Assembly: GCF_003590835.1 (NCBI RefSeq)
Contig: NZ_QYUQ01000002.1
Coordinates: 3,100,001-3,164,000 of the forward strand
From: Noviherbaspirillum sedimenti
GTDB lineage: Bacteria > Pseudomonadota > Gammaproteobacteria > Burkholderiales > Burkholderiaceae_D
DNA: 64,000 nucleotides
Direction: 5' to 3'
The notes under the pieces are model-generated. The model was not told the origin of the DNA, did no database searches, and worked only from the letters and a program-made list of their open reading frames with translations. Every line of letters begins with the position of its first letter. Position 1 is the first letter of the stretch. The position numbers and the translations under genes are program-made. This document shows, piece after piece, positions 1 through 8,411 of the stretch.

Positions 1-519
1 CCGGGTCGTCCGTTTGGCTCCAATCTCGACATCCAGGTGGACGCCACCAATCAACTGCTCGATGTCGCTCACGAAAAACACATCCCGGTCATCCTCACCG
101 CGGTGCGATACGACGACGACCAACTGCGAGACGCAGGCATCTGGGCCATCAAGCAAAAAGGCGCGTCCAGCTTGAAGGCCGGCGGCGACGGACACGAGAT
201 TGATGCACGCATCCACAGGTCATCGACCGACTCCATGCTGTACAAAAAATATGCCTCCTGCTTCTTCGGCACCGATCTGGTGTCGCGCCTGGTTTCCTTC
301 GGCGCGGACACGGTGATCTTGACGGGAACCTCGACGAGCGGGTGCGTACGCGCCACGGCAGTGGATGCGTGCCAGTACGGCTTCCGGCCGATGGTCGTGC
401 ACGAAGCAGTTGGCGACCGGTCTGTCGCGTCACACGAACAAAGCTTGTTTGACCTCAACGCAAAATACGCCGATGTCGTATCGCTGGCCGACACACTGGC
501 GTATCTGAACGCGCTGTGA
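1..519 (+). CDS. Isochorismatase-family cysteine hydrolase, N-terminus outside window
   Basis: The frame is open from the first base, so the start codon and the first catalytic Asp region lie outside the window; 172 residues are visible. The motif TSTSGCVRATAVDACQYGF is the typical nucleophile-cysteine segment of the isochorismatase / N-carbamoylsarcosine amidase / maleamate amidase family, and the following VVHEAVGDRS matches the family. Members hydrolyse amide or vinyl-ether bonds of small acids in the cytoplasm. The neighbour nadC is convergent and does not settle the substrate. A maleamate or N-carbamoylsarcosine amidase role is possible; the substrate cannot be read from this fragment. 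Confidence 0.85.
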   Translation, partial: PGRPFGSNLDIQVDATNQLLDVAHEKHIPVILTAVRYDDDQLRDAGIWAIKQKGASSLKAGGDGHEIDARIHRSSTDSMLYKKYASCFFGTDLVSRLVSFGADTVILTGTSTSGCVRATAVDACQYGFRPMVVHEAVGDRSVASHEQSLFDLNAKYADVVSLADTLAYLNAL

Positions 520-625
520 GCGGCCACCAACAGAAGCCGACATGACCGATCTGGAAGCGATTCTGTCCACGCCAGGAGAAAGGCACGTCAAAAGCTTGGG
601 CAGATAAGAAACAAGTGATGGGGAA

Positions 626-651
626 AAACGCGGCAGAATGCGGCCGCGTTT
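626..651 (-). terminator. Intrinsic terminator of nadC
   Basis: A 9-bp perfect inverted repeat AAACGCGGC / GCCGCGTTT encloses an 8-nt loop. Read on the minus strand, the stem runs into TTTTTCCCC, so it fits a rho-independent terminator downstream of nadC. It sits between two convergent genes, so it may also stop the hydrolase transcript, although the plus-strand T run is poor. Confidence 0.6.
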
Positions 652-736
652 ACTTTATAGAAGCTAGCGGCGAATGCCACAATCAAAGACCAGATGTGCG
701 ATTGCAATCGCTATTCTGTGTGGATGTGGCGTTTTT

Positions 737-1627
737 TTATTTGGCAAATGGCGGCATCGATACAGGTCCCTCGCTCTCGTGAGACGGTTTGCTAAAGCGC
801 ATTGAGAAGTCAACCGCCTGCACGTCCTTGACTAAACCGCCAATGGATATACGGTCAACGCCTGTTTCAGCCAATTCCTTGATCGTTTCAAAAGTGACGC
901 CGCCAGAAACTTCAAGGCTGCATCGTCCATCGGCAATCTTCACGGCCTGGCGAATCTGATCAAGTGACATGTTATCGAGTAACACCATCGAGACCCCAGC
1001 CCGGAGCGCTTCATTGAGCTGCTCCAATGTTTCTACTTCAACCTGGATGAATTTTGCAGTATTTTTCAATCGCAATGCCGCTTGGTAGGCCGCAGTCAAA
1101 CTCCCGGCAGCAGCAAGATGATTCTCCTTGATCAGCATGGCGTCAAAGAGTCCCATGCGATGATTTTTGCCCCCACCACAACGCACTGCGTATTTCTCCG
1201 CCATGCGAAGCCCAGGGATAGTCTTGCGAGTATCAAGAATAGCGACCCTCGTACCGGCCACGGCATTCACAAATTTCGCAGTCTTGGTGGCCACGGCACT
1301 GAGCGTTTGTAGAAAATTCAGGCAGGTGCGTTCAGCGGTCAATAGCTCTCGCGCACCTGCGTATATCTCGACGATTGGCTGATTAGGTTCACATCGCTGG
1401 CCGTCCGAAACGTTCCAAACCGCCCTTGCCGAGGGAGCCACCTGTCTAAGCACCTCCATCACCCAAGCCTGTCCGCAAATAATTGCGGATTCACGACAAA
1501 TGACGATCGCTCGCGCCGTTTGTTGTGCCGGGATCAAGGCTGCAGTCAAATCACCAGCACCGACGTCTTCCTCGAGTGCACGTCTAACATCGGTTTGGAC
1601 TTGTAGATCAGAAATTGTAATATCCAC
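737..1627 (-). CDS. nadC: Nicotinate-nucleotide diphosphorylase (quinolinate phosphoribosyltransferase)
   Basis: A 296-residue protein of the usual NadC length. It converts quinolinate and PRPP to nicotinate mononucleotide, CO2 and pyrophosphate in de novo NAD synthesis in the cytosol. Family motifs are visible: EDVGAGDLTAALIPA at the N-terminus, ERTCLNFLQTLSAVAT, DTRKTIPGLRMAEKYAVRCGGG, HRMGLFDAMLIKENH, VEVETLEQL, LLDNM, and LEVSGGV with GVDRISIGGL near the C-terminus. The start is a GTG giving MDITISD, and no strong Shine-Dalgarno is seen. nadA and nadB are not adjacent. Confidence 0.96.
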   Translation of the reverse strand: MDITISDLQVQTDVRRALEEDVGAGDLTAALIPAQQTARAIVICRESAIICGQAWVMEVLRQVAPSARAVWNVSDGQRCEPNQPIVEIYAGARELLTAERTCLNFLQTLSAVATKTAKFVNAVAGTRVAILDTRKTIPGLRMAEKYAVRCGGGKNHRMGLFDAMLIKENHLAAAGSLTAAYQAALRLKNTAKFIQVEVETLEQLNEALRAGVSMVLLDNMSLDQIRQAVKIADGRCSLEVSGGVTFETIKELAETGVDRISIGGLVKDVQAVDFSMRFSKPSHESEGPVSMPPFAK

Positions 1628-1718
1628 GCTAAGACACTATCGTTAAAAAAAATCCATTTACGGGGCAGGCCGGCGCTACTCACCAAGACAAGTTTATGAA
1701 GAGCGATTCTTTTGTCAG

Positions 1719-2795
1719 TTAGATATTAAGAGACACCTCTTTCGAGGGGAGCTGAGCTTCTCTTCGACGATTTTTCAAGGAAATTGTCCACTCCTTGCGT
1801 CCCATCAGCCCATGAGGACGAATGAGCAAAATGGCACCCAATACAAAGGCAAGGGCTAGCTGCTGCGATCCAGCCGGTAAGCGAATGGCGTTGGCGCCAA
1901 TGCTGAAACCTGCCTCACCAAGATGCAACAGTTCGATCAGCCATGAAACGAGGATTGCGCCCAGTATGGCGCCAGACAGGCTCTGCATTCCACCGATCAC
2001 TAGCATGGCTAGCAGAATAAACGTTGTGTCCAGATACATGGAATCCGGTGACAGGAAGCCGGTAAAGTGCGCATATAAGGCCCCGGCAAAACCACAGATC
2101 GCTGCGCTCAATACGAATCCGGCCAAACGCACGCGAGTCAGTTCAATGCCAATTGATTGCGCAGCAGGCTCACTTTCTCGTGTCGCTTGCAGAAGCACCC
2201 CGGTCCGCGAATTCTGGAACCACCAAGCGCCCGCGATCACGACGACGGCGGCTAGCCATACTTTGCCCACTGTCACTGAGGTCGGAATGCCGATGATAGA
2301 ACTGGTGCCGGCGGTCAGCGCATCCCAATTGGCAAAGACACTGTTGAGAATCATGAGGAACCCAAACGTGGCAATCGTTGCGGCGATCCCGGAAAGCCTC
2401 ATCAAGCCTAAGCCAAGCAGCATTGCGACCGCTGCGGAAAGGATCGTGGCAAATGTCAGACTTACCCACAAATCATAGGAATGGCTGCGTAATATTTCTG
2501 GTAAGTCTGTCAGCATGATCTCCTTCCATTCCGGATCACAGCCAGCCCAAGCCGCAGCATAAGCGCCAAGACACATAAACCCGACATGGCCGAACGACAC
2601 AATTCCGGAATTGCCAATAAATGTGTAAATTCCGACCACCGCGATGAGACGAATCAGCATTTCAGTTGTGCTGATAGAAAATCCTCGGTCTCCCGAAAAT
2701 TCAGCGACCAATACAATCAATCCCAGCGATAGACTCCACAGCAGCGGTGTGGAGAACGCTCGAAGTTTGCTATTTGAATTTGTCATTATGTGCAT
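1719..2795 (-). CDS. livM: Branched-chain amino acid-type ABC transporter permease LivM
   Basis: Inner-membrane permease of the HAAT family with about nine to ten hydrophobic segments. The hallmark GNSGIVSFGHVGFMCLGAYAAA, ESEPAAQSIGIELTRVRL (the cytoplasmic coupling loop) and GGMQSLSGAILGAIL all match LivM. It is the last gene of the liv operon and pairs with LivH. The open frame extends to a TTG at 2810 that would overlap livH; ATG codons at 2795 and 2786 are better starts, so the start is uncertain by a few residues. The C-terminus is hydrophilic and basic. Confidence 0.93.
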   Translation of the reverse strand: MHIMTNSNSKLRAFSTPLLWSLSLGLIVLVAEFSGDRGFSISTTEMLIRLIAVVGIYTFIGNSGIVSFGHVGFMCLGAYAAAWAGCDPEWKEIMLTDLPEILRSHSYDLWVSLTFATILSAAVAMLLGLGLMRLSGIAATIATFGFLMILNSVFANWDALTAGTSSIIGIPTSVTVGKVWLAAVVVIAGAWWFQNSRTGVLLQATRESEPAAQSIGIELTRVRLAGFVLSAAICGFAGALYAHFTGFLSPDSMYLDTTFILLAMLVIGGMQSLSGAILGAILVSWLIELLHLGEAGFSIGANAIRLPAGSQQLALAFVLGAILLIRPHGLMGRKEWTISLKNRRREAQLPSKEVSLNI

Positions 2796-2796
2796 T

Positions 2797-3708
2797 TCAA
2801 ACTCTGTCAATTAATGTCTTCGAAGGGAAAAGACCTTTTGGCCGGAACATCAATACAGCAACAATTAATGTAAACGTGAAGGCTTCCCGGAAGTTGCGAA
2901 GTTCGTCGGGGAGGAACGACTGGAAAAGCGTCATGACCACCCCGATGAGAAATCCTCCCACGACAGCCCCAGTCAAGCTGCCCAGCCCACCAACGACAGT
3001 GGCGATAAAACCAAACAGTGCCAAAGGTACGCCCATGGTGGGGCTTAAAGCGCCTGTTTGGGCAACGAACAGGACCGATACGATTGCGGCAAGAATCGCA
3101 CTGAGCGCAAAGGCAGCGCCAATGACTCGGTTGCCCCGTACCCCGAGCATTCTGGCCATACGGAAATCCGACGCTGCGGCGCGCATCTGGATACCTATCG
3201 GTGTGAACTTCAGCAGTCCGCCTACCAGGACGAGAAGTAAACCTGTCACGCTGATAGTCGTTACCTGTAACAACGACACGCGAATCCCGAAAAATTCGAT
3301 GCCTTGGCCCAGACTGGACCACAGATCGATACCCTTAGGCCGCGCGCCGTAAATCATCATCACTGCATTCTGCAAAAAGTAACTCAGTGCGAATGAAGCA
3401 ATCATCAGGGTGCCAACGTTTGCCTGTCGAAGTGGCTTGAACAGACCATGGTCCACCACCAGCGCCAGGACAATCACGACGACGCACACCATCAGGACTA
3501 CGGCGGACCAATGCCATCCCTGGTAGAGCATGAATGAGGTCGCGTCGACCGAGGGAACAATGAGTGAATAGGCGCCCACCGTGATGAAATCCCCGTGTGC
3601 CAGGTTGATAAGACGCAGTACGCCAATCAGAAGCCCGAGCCCAAGGGCCACGAGAGCATAGAGACTGCCGAGACTGGCCGCATCCAGGATTGTTTGTCCG
3701 ATATTCAT
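2797..3708 (-). CDS. livH: Branched-chain amino acid-type ABC transporter permease LivH
   Basis: A 303-residue inner-membrane permease. LVALGLGLLIGVLRLINLAHGDFITVGAY is the LivH signature region (shown here as a description of residues 20-48), followed by the coupling-loop type sequence RAAASDFRMARMLGVRGNRV and GGLGSLTGAVVGG. The ATG lies 7 nt after a GAGG Shine-Dalgarno and 2 nt after the livF stop, so it is translated with livF. It forms the heterodimeric channel with LivM. Confidence 0.94.
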   Translation of the reverse strand: MNIGQTILDAASLGSLYALVALGLGLLIGVLRLINLAHGDFITVGAYSLIVPSVDATSFMLYQGWHWSAVVLMVCVVVIVLALVVDHGLFKPLRQANVGTLMIASFALSYFLQNAVMMIYGARPKGIDLWSSLGQGIEFFGIRVSLLQVTTISVTGLLLVLVGGLLKFTPIGIQMRAAASDFRMARMLGVRGNRVIGAAFALSAILAAIVSVLFVAQTGALSPTMGVPLALFGFIATVVGGLGSLTGAVVGGFLIGVVMTLFQSFLPDELRNFREAFTFTLIVAVLMFRPKGLFPSKTLIDRV

Positions 3709-3710
3709 TT

Positions 3711-4469
3711 TTAAGCCTCTATATCCAATGGATTAGATACGCCAGGCAGACCGAAATACGCCTCACGAATGGTATCGCCATCCCTTAGGCGGTCCGGGGT
3801 TCCCGTCAACCTTACCTCTCCACCACGCAGGACGTATATGCGGTCAGCGTATCGTAAGACGCGATTTGTACTTTGTTCGTTGATCAGCAAGGTCAATCCT
3901 TTGGTCTCCCGCAATTTCAGCAAGGCGCGATATACGTCTTCTGTCACACGCGGGGCCAAGCCTAGAGAGGGCTCGTCGATCAGGAGCAGCTTGGCATCGG
4001 TTAGAACAGCACGTCCGATGACGAGCATTTGCTGCTCCCCTCCTGAAAGATTGCCTGCTGCAGAGTGGCGCCGCTCATATAAACGCGGGAACAACTGGAA
4101 AATCGTGTCAAGTTCCTGCGCTACCCGATTGCGGTTGGGGCGCATGTAGGTACCAACCTTCAAGTTCTCCAATACCGACATTTCGGGAAACACATGTCGA
4201 CCTTCCGGCACCATGCTTATTCCCAATCTCGCAATGGCTTCAGGTGACTTTCCCTGCAAGGGAATCCCATTCAGGCTAATCGAGCCGGATTCTCTGCGAC
4301 CTGACAGACTGCCTGCAACCGCATTCATCGTGGTGGACTTGCCTGCGCCATTTTGTCCGACAATGCAAACGACCTCGCCTTGGTCCACGTGAAGATTTAG
4401 TCCACGCAATGCAGGCGTTTTTCCGTAACTAACGCTCAAGGACTGAACTTCCAGGATGCGGCGGCTCAT
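3711..4469 (-). CDS. livF: ABC transporter ATP-binding protein LivF
   Basis: A 252-residue ATPase. It has Walker A GQNGAGKST near residue 38, the C-loop NLSGGEQQMLVIGRAVL, Walker B LLLIDEPSLGLAP and an H-loop position occupied by Asn-Glu (LLINEQ), which is the usual state in LivF proteins. The start overlaps the livG stop by 4 bp (ATGA type), and a GGGGAGGAG Shine-Dalgarno precedes it. It energises uptake together with LivG. Confidence 0.94.
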   Translation of the reverse strand: MSRRILEVQSLSVSYGKTPALRGLNLHVDQGEVVCIVGQNGAGKSTTMNAVAGSLSGRRESGSISLNGIPLQGKSPEAIARLGISMVPEGRHVFPEMSVLENLKVGTYMRPNRNRVAQELDTIFQLFPRLYERRHSAAGNLSGGEQQMLVIGRAVLTDAKLLLIDEPSLGLAPRVTEDVYRALLKLRETKGLTLLINEQSTNRVLRYADRIYVLRGGEVRLTGTPDRLRDGDTIREAYFGLPGVSNPLDIEA

Positions 4470-5185
4470 GACTCCTCCCCGAGGTATGCCGCCATCACAG
4501 CTTTATTTCGCAGCACTTCAGCAGGCTGCCCTTCGGCCAGCGTGCTGCCGCCGTCCAACACATGCACACGATGACAAACACTAGTAATGAGTTGCATGTT
4601 GTGCTCAATCAGGAGCACGCCTGCACCCAGCTGTTCGGGAATTTCTTTGATAAGTCGCATCAGTTGCTCGCATTCCACATCCGACATGCCAGCGGCAGGC
4701 TCGTCGAGAAGTACATAACTTGGCTCACCGATAAGTGCCCTGGCAATGCCGATCCGGCGTTCGTCGACATACGCCACCGTTTCAGCAGGCCTCTCCAATG
4801 ATCCGGTGTAACCGGCCCACTGCAACATTTCACATGCCTTTGCACGCGCGGAATTGCGATGCATACCGAGCGCCAGTGCCGCTGCTTCGACGTTTTGCAA
4901 TACCGTCATGGAGCCGAAAAGACGGCCGCCTTGAAAGGTCCGCGCGATGCCCCTTTTGCGTGACAATGCCGGCGACCAATTTGACACTACTGAGCCTTCG
5001 AGCTGTATTTGTCCGCTGGTGGGTTTTTGAAAACCAGAAATACAATTCACCAACGTGGTTTTTCCGGCACCGTTCGGCCCAATTAACCCCAGTACTTCCT
5101 TGCGGAAGATCGACAAAGTCACGTCAGAGATTGCTTTGACACCGCCAAACCTGACGCTTACGTCGTTTACTTTTAATTCGCTCAT
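4466..5185 (-). CDS. livG: ABC transporter ATP-binding protein LivG
   Basis: A 239-residue ATPase. It has Walker A GPNGAGKTT, Walker B YVLLDEPAAGM and the H-loop LLIEHNM. The C-loop reads VAYVDERRIGIARAL instead of a Gly-containing LSYGEQ-type signature; a comparable Y-x-D-x-R form occurs in part of the HAAT family as far as I recall, so this is more likely a subfamily trait than a defect. It is the first of the four overlapping or closely spaced genes livG-F-H-M, 232 bp after the binding-protein gene. Confidence 0.93.
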   Translation of the reverse strand: MSELKVNDVSVRFGGVKAISDVTLSIFRKEVLGLIGPNGAGKTTLVNCISGFQKPTSGQIQLEGSVVSNWSPALSRKRGIARTFQGGRLFGSMTVLQNVEAAALALGMHRNSARAKACEMLQWAGYTGSLERPAETVAYVDERRIGIARALIGEPSYVLLDEPAAGMSDVECEQLMRLIKEIPEQLGAGVLLIEHNMQLITSVCHRVHVLDGGSTLAEGQPAEVLRNKAVMAAYLGEES

Positions 5186-5385
5186 GTTTGATCAGATCTT
5201 AAAGCGCTCGTAGCTGACTGGTTGAAGAGACTTTCATCAGCATTGATTTCTCGGACAGAACTTGCACAATAGGGGTGTGTGCAAATGCAGATCGCATTAG
5301 CGTGTCTCGTCTTCTCAAAATTGACATCTGCATAAACATCCTCTGCGGATAGCAGCTCGAGTACTGTGTTTTATGTGATGGGCGA

Positions 5386-5410
5386 GGCGAGCACCGGCAA
5401 GGTGCTCGCC
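5386..5410 (-). promoter_or_regulatory. Hairpin between binding-protein gene and livGFHM
   Basis: A perfect 10-bp inverted repeat GGCGAGCACC / GGTGCTCGCC with a 5-nt loop lies 7 nt downstream of the binding-protein stop codon on the minus strand. No strong T run follows. Such structures commonly lower read-through or stabilise the upstream message, giving more binding protein than permease. That role is inferred. Confidence 0.5.
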
Positions 5411-5417
5411 GCCGAGC

Positions 5418-6638
5418 TTATTTCTTTTGTGTACGGTAAAGTACGCTTACGGGGATGGGATCACCAGGCGGAATAATGGTTACGTCGGTCTGTTTTCCGC
5501 CATCTATTTTCACGATCGCCATCTCTGCGCGATCCTGAATATGGAGCTTGGGCGAGAAACTGTAAGGGCCAAGACTCGTGGAGACATCCTTGTACTGGTT
5601 CATTTTTGCTACGACATCCTTGGCATCGAAGCTTCCCGCCTCTTTGACGGCCCGCGCCCAGAGCTCCATCCACGCATAGATGGGCAAACCGGTTGCCTGT
5701 CCAAGTGGCTTACCGTACTTGGCTTTGTACGCATCAAGGATCTTCTTGACTGAGGAACGGGGATCCCCTTCGGTTGAAGCTTGCATGACCGCATGGAAGT
5801 TGCTTAAGTTAGGCACCGAACCTGTCCAGAACGTCCCAGCCATCGCTTGGCCACTGACAATCGGGAGATCAATGCCAGCCGCCCGGAGCTGACGCAACGC
5901 AGTTGCTGAGCCCGGCAAGTAAGAGCAAAGCATAATTAGATCCGCTTTTTTTTCCTTTATCGCGGCTGCGATTCGGGTCACTTGCGTTGCAATGCTTGGA
6001 TCCCCATTGCGGAAGGTATCGCGGCCAATAATCGTGCCGCCATTCTTTTCCCAAGCCCAGTCAAAGCCTGCGCAGACCGATTTCGTGTATTCGATCGTGC
6101 TATCCAAAAGGACGTAGGCATTTCGCGCCTTCTTCTGCTTGTATGCCCATTCAGCCAGTGTTGCGCCCTCAACCTGGGCGGCGATGGTGGAGCTGAACAC
6201 ATTATCTCCGGCACCCACCGGACCCATCTTTGGATCGCCAGCGCAAAGCGATACACTCATTACGCCGGCCTTGTTTGCTTGCAGCGCCGCAGGCGCACCA
6301 AAATCGTAGTCGCATGTGACGAAAACGAGCTTCGCTCCGTCTTTCAGTACGGCGTTGCCTGCCTTGGCACCTTCTACGCGATCGGATTTCGTATCAGCCA
6401 TTACTGACTTCAATTTATGGCCGAGAAGTCCGCCACTGGCATTCAACTGGTCAATGAATAACTGAGCGACTTTCGCTCCTTCTTCATCATATGGTTGGAA
6501 CATGCCGGATTGGGCGATAGCGAAACCCACCACTGCCTCTTTATCCGCTGCCTGGACTGCAGCGGTCGTCAGCATGCCTATTGCAGCGCAAATAACGGCT
6601 GCTGAACGGGGTACCGACCAATTCACTAATTTATTCAT
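5418..6638 (-). CDS. Periplasmic substrate-binding protein of the Liv-type ABC transporter
   Basis: A 406-residue protein. Residues 1 to about 30 form a Sec signal peptide (basic start, hydrophobic core AAVICAAIGMLTTAAVQA, cleavage after AQA/AAD). The mature part begins VVGFAIAQSGMFQPYD and contains GGLLGHKLKSVMADTKSD, as in Peripla_BP_6 receptors for branched-chain amino acids, amides or aromatic acids. The start was set at the ATG with AAGGAGA 7 nt upstream rather than the longer open frame. It is the first gene of the transporter operon. The ligand is not evident; a hydrophobic or aromatic acid would fit the nearby porin and gentisate genes. Confidence 0.92.
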   Translation of the reverse strand: MNKLVNWSVPRSAAVICAAIGMLTTAAVQAADKEAVVGFAIAQSGMFQPYDEEGAKVAQLFIDQLNASGGLLGHKLKSVMADTKSDRVEGAKAGNAVLKDGAKLVFVTCDYDFGAPAALQANKAGVMSVSLCAGDPKMGPVGAGDNVFSSTIAAQVEGATLAEWAYKQKKARNAYVLLDSTIEYTKSVCAGFDWAWEKNGGTIIGRDTFRNGDPSIATQVTRIAAAIKEKKADLIMLCSYLPGSATALRQLRAAGIDLPIVSGQAMAGTFWTGSVPNLSNFHAVMQASTEGDPRSSVKKILDAYKAKYGKPLGQATGLPIYAWMELWARAVKEAGSFDAKDVVAKMNQYKDVSTSLGPYSFSPKLHIQDRAEMAIVKIDGGKQTDVTIIPPGDPIPVSVLYRTQKK

Positions 6639-6830
6639 GGTTGTCTCCTTCAATTTTGGATATCTATGAGTCTTGTGCTAGCCAGCATGCCGGCTGTCCG
6701 ATTAATTGCTACGACATATTTGTCTCGGCAACCATATGATCGTATAAAACCATTGTTTAGACAAGCTCCTGGTCGCATCAAATATGCCGCGTGTAGTTAC
6801 AGTTCGTATCTGGTGGTGGCCTGGTTACTT

Positions 6831-8189
6831 TTAGAACCAAACCACAAGGTCTGCAGAAAGTGCTGTTTTTGAGTCCTTTCCGCCGTAGAACGCGCCTACG
6901 CCATTGTTATTTTTTTGCCAGTCATGCCTGAGCTCGGAACGCACGCGGACGTTTTTAGTCACAAGATGACTCGCTCCCAGGGTCGTAGCGTAGTAGTCTG
7001 TTTTCACCATGGACAGGGGATATAAGCCAAAACCATCACGGTCTTTAAATCTCTCGAAACGGACGCCATATCCAGTTTTTTCGTCTGCAGCATACAGAAG
7101 GCCAAGCGTCTGACCATTCCATTTGGCACCCGAGAAATTGGGGCCACCAATGATATCGATGGTGCTGCTTCTACCATCGCCTGCCTGTTTCCCGATCACG
7201 AGTTCGCCGTATGCCTTCCATTTGCCATCTCCAAAGATATGGTGGCCACCAAACGAGTGAACCTGACGGAGCTGGTTCTGGTCAGAGATGATTCGATTCG
7301 CACCAAACTGGAAGGGTCCATTTGGGTCATTTTGGTCATTTCCTGCAATGAAACGCCAATCGAATCCGGTTGCAAGATTCGCGCTTCTCCAATGCAGTGC
7401 ACCTACCAGGTTCTTTTCAGAATTGTTGTCCTGGCTGTTACTCCAGCCATTCACCATCCCTCCCTCGACGGTCCACAGTCCGGCTTGCGCGCTACGCCAC
7501 AAATTTGTAGAAAGTAAGAAACCCAGGTGAGTGACCGGTTCACCGAAAAAGGTATAAGGACGGCTATAAAAGAAATTCCCTAAAGGAGTCTGGCTGGTAG
7601 ATAGGGATACCTCATTACTGACGGGGGAAAGGAATCGACCTACCAGTAAGGATGTGCCATTTCCCCAAGGCATGTAAGCCTTCAGGAATGCTTCCGAATT
7701 GGCCAGATAATGATGACGGTCCCGAGTGCCGCTTACAGGGTCTTTTTGGTTTCTCGACCAGTTGTCATCCCAACCAGCCATGAGATGAGCGATGGCCATC
7801 CTTCCATAGGTCAGGCGAGTCTCAAATCCAAAATCATATTCTTGAGGAACAGGCCCGGGCAATCCAAATCCACGCGGGATAATATTGCTTTTCAGAGGCT
7901 TATCGACATGGACCTGCAGATTGTTGAGCTGAAACCCAGTATCGCCATTGGGTGCTGCCGGCCCGTTTGCTCCGCCATCACTTGGATTTCCGTTGCTGCT
8001 TGCGACGTATCCAAGTTGTGCAAATCCAGAGATGGTAATTCCTCCCATCCGCTCGGAAATATCATTTCCGAACAGGGAACGCATCAAGCTGCCTTCCGGC
8101 GGCAGTGAAGCTTCTGCCAACACAGAAACCGGGGCAGCCAACAAAGAAGCTAGTGTGCCGGTAACGAGAATATGGGTTAGTTTCGACAT
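6831..8189 (-). CDS. Outer-membrane beta-barrel porin (OmpL-like type)
   Basis: A 452-residue protein. A signal peptide ends at about SVLA-EA (residues 1-26). The rest is rich in alternating aromatic and polar residues (GISGFAQLGY-like start, FLKAYMPWGNGTSLLVGRF, ELRHDWQKNNNG), and the chain ends in LVVWF with a terminal Phe, the typical beta-barrel assembly signal. A strong AAAGGAGGA Shine-Dalgarno precedes the ATG. It is upstream of, and codirectional with, the liv transporter, so it may be the outer-membrane entry route for the same solute. It resembles the putative beta-barrel porin-2 family; the substrate is unknown. Confidence 0.75.
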   Translation of the reverse strand: MSKLTHILVTGTLASLLAAPVSVLAEASLPPEGSLMRSLFGNDISERMGGITISGFAQLGYVASSNGNPSDGGANGPAAPNGDTGFQLNNLQVHVDKPLKSNIIPRGFGLPGPVPQEYDFGFETRLTYGRMAIAHLMAGWDDNWSRNQKDPVSGTRDRHHYLANSEAFLKAYMPWGNGTSLLVGRFLSPVSNEVSLSTSQTPLGNFFYSRPYTFFGEPVTHLGFLLSTNLWRSAQAGLWTVEGGMVNGWSNSQDNNSEKNLVGALHWRSANLATGFDWRFIAGNDQNDPNGPFQFGANRIISDQNQLRQVHSFGGHHIFGDGKWKAYGELVIGKQAGDGRSSTIDIIGGPNFSGAKWNGQTLGLLYAADEKTGYGVRFERFKDRDGFGLYPLSMVKTDYYATTLGASHLVTKNVRVRSELRHDWQKNNNGVGAFYGGKDSKTALSADLVVWF

Positions 8190-8231
8190 AGATTGTCATC
8201 CTCCTTTAGGATAATTTTATTTTCAAAATTA

Positions 8232-8283
8232 CGCTATCCGGCCATACAAAATCCGTCTGAAAGTTAAGTACGTACGGATAGCG
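8232..8283. promoter_or_regulatory. Inverted repeat upstream of the porin gene
   Basis: A perfect 9-bp inverted repeat CGCTATCCG / CGGATAGCG is separated by 34 bp, centred about 70 bp upstream of the porin start. Position and symmetry suggest a binding site for a dimeric regulator that could loop or bind two half-sites. No regulator gene of the porin is adjacent. Confidence 0.3.
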
Positions 8284-8411
8284 CTACACGCCAACTACTT
8301 CTGTTATTGCCAATTGCCCCAGCGTTGGGAAGCCACACTTAAAAAAGAAATGTCAACCGGCGTCAGGCTGCACTGCAGGTGCGGCGCGGCGAAAGGTTTC
8401 CAGTTCCGCGC

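Noticed and set aside
6666..6872. 68-residue plus-strand frame upstream of the binding-protein gene
   Set aside because: It overlaps the porin gene end and the presumed promoter of the transporter, and has no Shine-Dalgarno or family motif.
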